From: Chloracidobacterium sp.
GTDB taxonomy: Bacteria > Acidobacteriota > Blastocatellia > Pyrinomonadales > Pyrinomonadaceae
Length of the DNA: 64,000 nucleotides
Assembly (NCBI GenBank): GCA_016716305.1
Contig: JADJWP010000002.1
Span: 1,920,501 to 1,984,500, forward strand
Direction: 5' to 3'
A model generated the notes under the pieces. The model was given only the letters and a program-made list of their open reading frames with translations, did not search any database and was not told the origin of the DNA. Within the stretch, counting starts at the first letter, position 1; every line of letters starts with the position of its first letter. Shown here piece by piece: positions 61,146 through 64,000 of the stretch. The position numbers and the translations under genes are program-made.

Positions 61146-62537
61146 ATGGCTAAGTTACTTGTAGTTGATGACGAAAAGAATCTCCGTTTGGTCGTTCAGA
61201 AAGAGATGACCCGCAACGGGCACGAGGCCGAGACCGCGGCCGACGGCGAAGCTGCGTGGGAGATGCTCGAGGCAAGCGATTACGACGTTCTGCTTTGCGA
61301 TATCAATATGCCGCGTCTGGACGGGATGGGGCTGCTGAAACGTCTTCGTGAGAAAAGCGCCAATGCGCCCGAGGTCATAATGCTTACCGGGCAGGGTACG
61401 GTCGAGACCGCGATAACGGCGATGAAGCTTGGCGCTTACGATTACCTCACGAAACCCTACCGGATCGCTGAACTTACGGCATTGGTAAAGCAGGCGGCTG
61501 AAAAGAAACAGTTAAGGACCGACAATCAACGTCTGAGGGCACAGATCGAACGCAGCAGCGGATCAATGCCTGAGATAATTGCCGAGTCGCCGCAAATGAA
61601 AGAGGTACTGAGGCTTGTTCGCCGGGTCGCACCGTCTGAGACCTCGGTTCTTATAACGGGTGAATCGGGAACCGGCAAGGAACTGATCGCACAGGCCATT
61701 CACCGATTGAGCAGCCGAGCTGACAAGCCCTTCATCGATCTTAATTGCGCCGCGCTCCAGGATACGCTTCTCGAATCGGAGCTTTTCGGGTACGAGGCCG
61801 GTGCTTTCTCAGGCGCGCGGGCGCGCAAGCTCGGGCTCTTCGAACTTGCTGACGGCGGCACGTTGTTTTTGGACGAGATAATGGAAATGCCGTCGCAGCT
61901 GCAATCGAAATTATTGCGGGCCCTCGAAACGCGGACGTTCTTTCGTGTTGGCGGTGTCAAGAAGGTGGAGGTCGACGTTCGCCTCGTCGCGGCTACAAAT
62001 AGAGACCCTGGCCAGGCCGTCGCCGAGGGCATTTTCAGATCGGACCTGATGTATCGGATAAACAGTTTTGAGGTGAATATCGCTCCATTGCGCGAACGCC
62101 GCGAAGACATCGAACCCCTTGCCCAACACCTTCTCCAAAAGGTCGCTGGCGCAACTCCGCCAGTTCTGACACAGCCTGTGATCGAAGCGCTTACTGCATT
62201 TTCATGGTCAGGGAATGTTCGGCAGCTTCGCAATTGCCTCGAGCGGGCGGCCCTGCTTGCCGACAACGGGCGTGTGACGGTAAAAGAGCTTCCGCCCGAA
62301 GTCATCTACCGGAACGAACCGTCAAACGTCTCGGTAAACTATGCTTCGCAAGGGCATAGCGGAGTCAGTTCGTTTCAGAACACCTCGCCTGTGAACCTTC
62401 GCGATTCAGAAAAACAACAGATCATCAATGCTCTCGAGCGGACCGGATGGCACCGCGGTAAGACCGCTGAGCTGCTCGGCATCTCGCCATCGACACTTTA
62501 TCGCCGCCTCCGCGAATACGATCTCGATGTCCGATAG
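61146..62537 (+). CDS. NtrC-family response regulator
   Basis: 463 residues. Receiver (1-~120) with acid pocket VVDDEKN, phosphoacceptor Asp52 in LLCDINMP and Lys ~101 (LTKPYR). AAA+ domain (~145-380): Walker A GESGTGKE ~172, Walker B GGTLFLDEIMEMP, arginine-finger region FRSDLMYRINSFEV. The sigma-54 loop reads GAFSGA, Thr replaced by Ser. C-terminal Fis HTH (~415-460; HRGKTAELLGISPSTLYRRL). It should drive sigma-54 promoters when phosphorylated by the kinase upstream. Targets unknown. Confidence 0.95.
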   Translation: MAKLLVVDDEKNLRLVVQKEMTRNGHEAETAADGEAAWEMLEASDYDVLLCDINMPRLDGMGLLKRLREKSANAPEVIMLTGQGTVETAITAMKLGAYDYLTKPYRIAELTALVKQAAEKKQLRTDNQRLRAQIERSSGSMPEIIAESPQMKEVLRLVRRVAPSETSVLITGESGTGKELIAQAIHRLSSRADKPFIDLNCAALQDTLLESELFGYEAGAFSGARARKLGLFELADGGTLFLDEIMEMPSQLQSKLLRALETRTFFRVGGVKKVEVDVRLVAATNRDPGQAVAEGIFRSDLMYRINSFEVNIAPLRERREDIEPLAQHLLQKVAGATPPVLTQPVIEALTAFSWSGNVRQLRNCLERAALLADNGRVTVKELPPEVIYRNEPSNVSVNYASQGHSGVSSFQNTSPVNLRDSEKQQIINALERTGWHRGKTAELLGISPSTLYRRLREYDLDVR

Positions 62538-62582
62538 CTCGCTGATATATTATTTCGTTAGAGGTGTCCGACACATCGCAAC

Positions 62583-63374
62583 CTAGGCTATAACGGCATC
62601 GAGCAGCATCATCAATCCGAACCCGATAAATAATGAAACGGTCGCTCCGTTCTCAAAGCCGGGCCTGTGCGTCTCGGGTATGATCTCGTCGCTTACGATG
62701 AAGAGCATCGCACCTGCCGCGAACGCAAGGGCCAAGGGCAGGATCGTACCGGAGACCATCAGGATCGAAGCCCCGAATAGACCGCCGACGATCTCGACCA
62801 GGCCGGTTAGCCCTGTAACGCCGATAGCAAACAGCATCGAGTAACCCTGCGACCTTAGTGCGACGGCAACCGAAAGGCCTTCCGGGATGTTCTGCAGCCC
62901 GATCCCAAGCGTCGCCCCCAAACCCGAACCCGCGATGCCGGATGCGTTCGCGACGCCGACCGCGAGCCCCTCAGGAAAGTTGTGTATCGCGATCGCGATC
63001 ACGAAGAGCCAGATCTTCTTCAATCTGGGAGCATCTATGATCCCGTCATGTCCTTTCGCGAAATGTTCGTGCGGTACAAGTTCATTGACCGCCCAAAGTA
63101 CGAATCCGCCGATGAACAGAAAGATGATCGATCGGACAACGGCATTGGTATCGGAATAACCAAGCGCCTTCGAGTTCTCGATACTCGGCAAGAGAAGCGA
63201 GAAGACGGTCGCGGCAAGCATCACACCGGCAGCGAAGCTCAACAGATTGTTATTGAGTTTTTCGTTGAGCCGGTCTAGAAATAATGCGGGCGCCGCCCCA
63301 AATGCGGTCGCGCCGAATCCGGCGATCGCGGTTGCGAGCAGGGCCGATGCCAATGGATTTGCAGCTTCAGTCAT
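62583..63374 (-). CDS. ZIP family metal transporter
   Basis: 263 residues, about eight membrane helices. ZIP signatures HNFPEGLAVGVANASGIAGS (helix 4) and QNIPEGLSVAVAL (helix 5) carry the metal-binding His/Asn/Glu set, as in ZupT. ZIP proteins import Zn2+ and other divalent metals into the cytoplasm. The His-rich loop seen in eukaryotic ZIPs is absent. It converges with the NtrC gene. Confidence 0.93.
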   Translation of the reverse strand: MTEAANPLASALLATAIAGFGATAFGAAPALFLDRLNEKLNNNLLSFAAGVMLAATVFSLLLPSIENSKALGYSDTNAVVRSIIFLFIGGFVLWAVNELVPHEHFAKGHDGIIDAPRLKKIWLFVIAIAIHNFPEGLAVGVANASGIAGSGLGATLGIGLQNIPEGLSVAVALRSQGYSMLFAIGVTGLTGLVEIVGGLFGASILMVSGTILPLALAFAAGAMLFIVSDEIIPETHRPGFENGATVSLFIGFGLMMLLDAVIA

Positions 63375-63425
63375 TCGACAATCGAAGTATCAGACTTCGA
63401 TCTTCCGCATACGATCCGATGCCCT

Positions 63426-64000
63426 TTAGCGATTACCTTCGATCACGTATTTGACGACGTAGGCCCGCAGTTTCTCTCGATTGTTTCGCAGGTAGGCCGG
63501 GTGATCCTGAGCGATCCCGGCGTCAGGAAGCGCGAGCAGAATGAAGGCTTCAAGCAATCCGTCACGATCGAGTTTTTCGATGATCTGTATCTGCGGACTC
63601 AGGCTCTTGGCCTTAAGGGTTTTCGCCATTTTCACTACATCACGCAGGGCTTCGGCTTCTTCGGCAAGAGACGACCTGTAAGTACTCTCCGTCGGATAGG
63701 CCCTGGCAAACTTTTCCTTTCGCCAGATTTCTTTGGTCGCCAGATATGCCATCCATGCCATCGAGCCGTCGTCGGCCAGCGGATCGATATTTATCGTCGA
63801 TTTTGATTTTCCGTCAGCTCCGACCTCGGTTTTGGGCGGGTCGACGCGCGGGTGGGCAAGCTTCGTACCGGTCGCTTGTCCCCATTGGAGAAGACCGTTC
63901 AATGCGAATCGGCTATAGGGCTCGGTTATCCATGCCTCGATGTACCGCGCTCGTGCCTCGTCGAATTTCCTCTGCCGCATCAGGGGCGTCGCCGAATACC
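63426..64000 (-). CDS. TPR-like protein, 5' end outside window
   Basis: The frame is open through the right edge of the window, so only the C-terminal ~190 residues are visible. The segment LMRQRKFDEARARYIEAWIT looks like a TPR helix pair; a polar stretch with KTEVGADGKSKSTINIDPLA and a long helical part (ESTYRSSLAEEAEALRDVVK) follow. No membrane segment in the part seen. Function unknown. It ends 51 bp from the ZIP gene start on the same strand. Confidence 0.7.
   Translation of the reverse strand, partial: YSATPLMRQRKFDEARARYIEAWITEPYSRFALNGLLQWGQATGTKLAHPRVDPPKTEVGADGKSKSTINIDPLADDGSMAWMAYLATKEIWRKEKFARAYPTESTYRSSLAEEAEALRDVVKMAKTLKAKSLSPQIQIIEKLDRDGLLEAFILLALPDAGIAQDHPAYLRNNREKLRAYVVKYVIEGNR

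Noticed and set aside
1..64000. CRISPR arrays, prophage, integrases or intact insertion sequences
   Set aside because: No regularly spaced direct repeats, no Cas, integrase or transposase gene seen.

Overview
The window looks like chromosomal DNA of an Acidobacteriota bacterium of the Blastocatellia/Pyrinomonadaceae type. This is an inference, not a database result. It rests on the moderately GC-rich coding style, the diderm gene set (lspA, lgt, lptE), and two very large exported proteins ending in tandem FG-GAP-like repeats of the 'DFDGDGKTDxxxFRPSxGxWY' kind, which are common in that group. No prophage, integrase, intact insertion sequence, rRNA operon or CRISPR array is visible. One tRNA (Leu, anticodon CAA) is present.

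Layout. 0-7.4 kb: partial unknown gene, phhB, a lipoprotein, a DUF1015 protein, an exported intradiol-dioxygenase-like protein, then a tightly overlapping five-gene run (GNAT, alpha/beta hydrolase, HETGH membrane protein, SDR, MBL-fold hydrolase). 7.4-10.8 kb: a relic of an FG-GAP repeat tail followed by an intact reprolysin-like metalloprotease with the same tail. 10.8-18.1 kb: mreB, an FHA-GAF-class III cyclase, a cysteine desulfurase and a 1053-aa TPR/sigma-54 activator. 18.3-24.9 kb: clpS, ileS, two small exported proteins, then lspA-lgt-rluD (lipoprotein maturation). 25-32.2 kb: a glycan island with an exported GH20 hexosaminidase and a GH92 mannosidase flanking a small XRE regulator/membrane-protein pair, with three copies of a 20-bp palindromic operator in the divergent promoter. 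32.2-39.2 kb: more accessory genes (2OG oxygenase, DUF1501, DUF4157, two methyltransferases, SnoaL-like protein, a ferredoxin-like two-domain protein, zinc ribbon, parDE). 39.2-48.6 kb: housekeeping genes argG<>argH, thioesterase, tilS, ftsH, folP, a CHAP-like protein, lptE, holA. 48.7-53.2 kb: zinc-ribbon/receiver-like protein and pilT, then queA-rimI-thiE. 53.2-64 kb: an exported beta/gamma-crystallin protein, tRNA-Leu, the second FG-GAP giant, a SurA-N-like protein, a histidine kinase/NtrC pair, a ZIP transporter and a partial TPR-like gene.

How it fits together: most housekeeping genes sit in familiar neighbourhoods (tilS-ftsH-folP, lptE-holA, lspA-lgt-rluD). The less ordinary material is the operator-controlled exo-glycosidase island, an in-frame palindromic repeat inside the GH92 gene, an 84-bp inverted-repeat element after holA, two sigma-54 activators with non-canonical GAFTGA loops, a possible 11-codon autonomous mini-gene beside the tRNA, and a 25-codon ORF overlapping the TTG start of ftsH. 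Several starts were moved from the longest reading frame to internal ATG/GTG/TTG codons on the basis of Shine-Dalgarno sequences or family N-termini; these are stated per entry.
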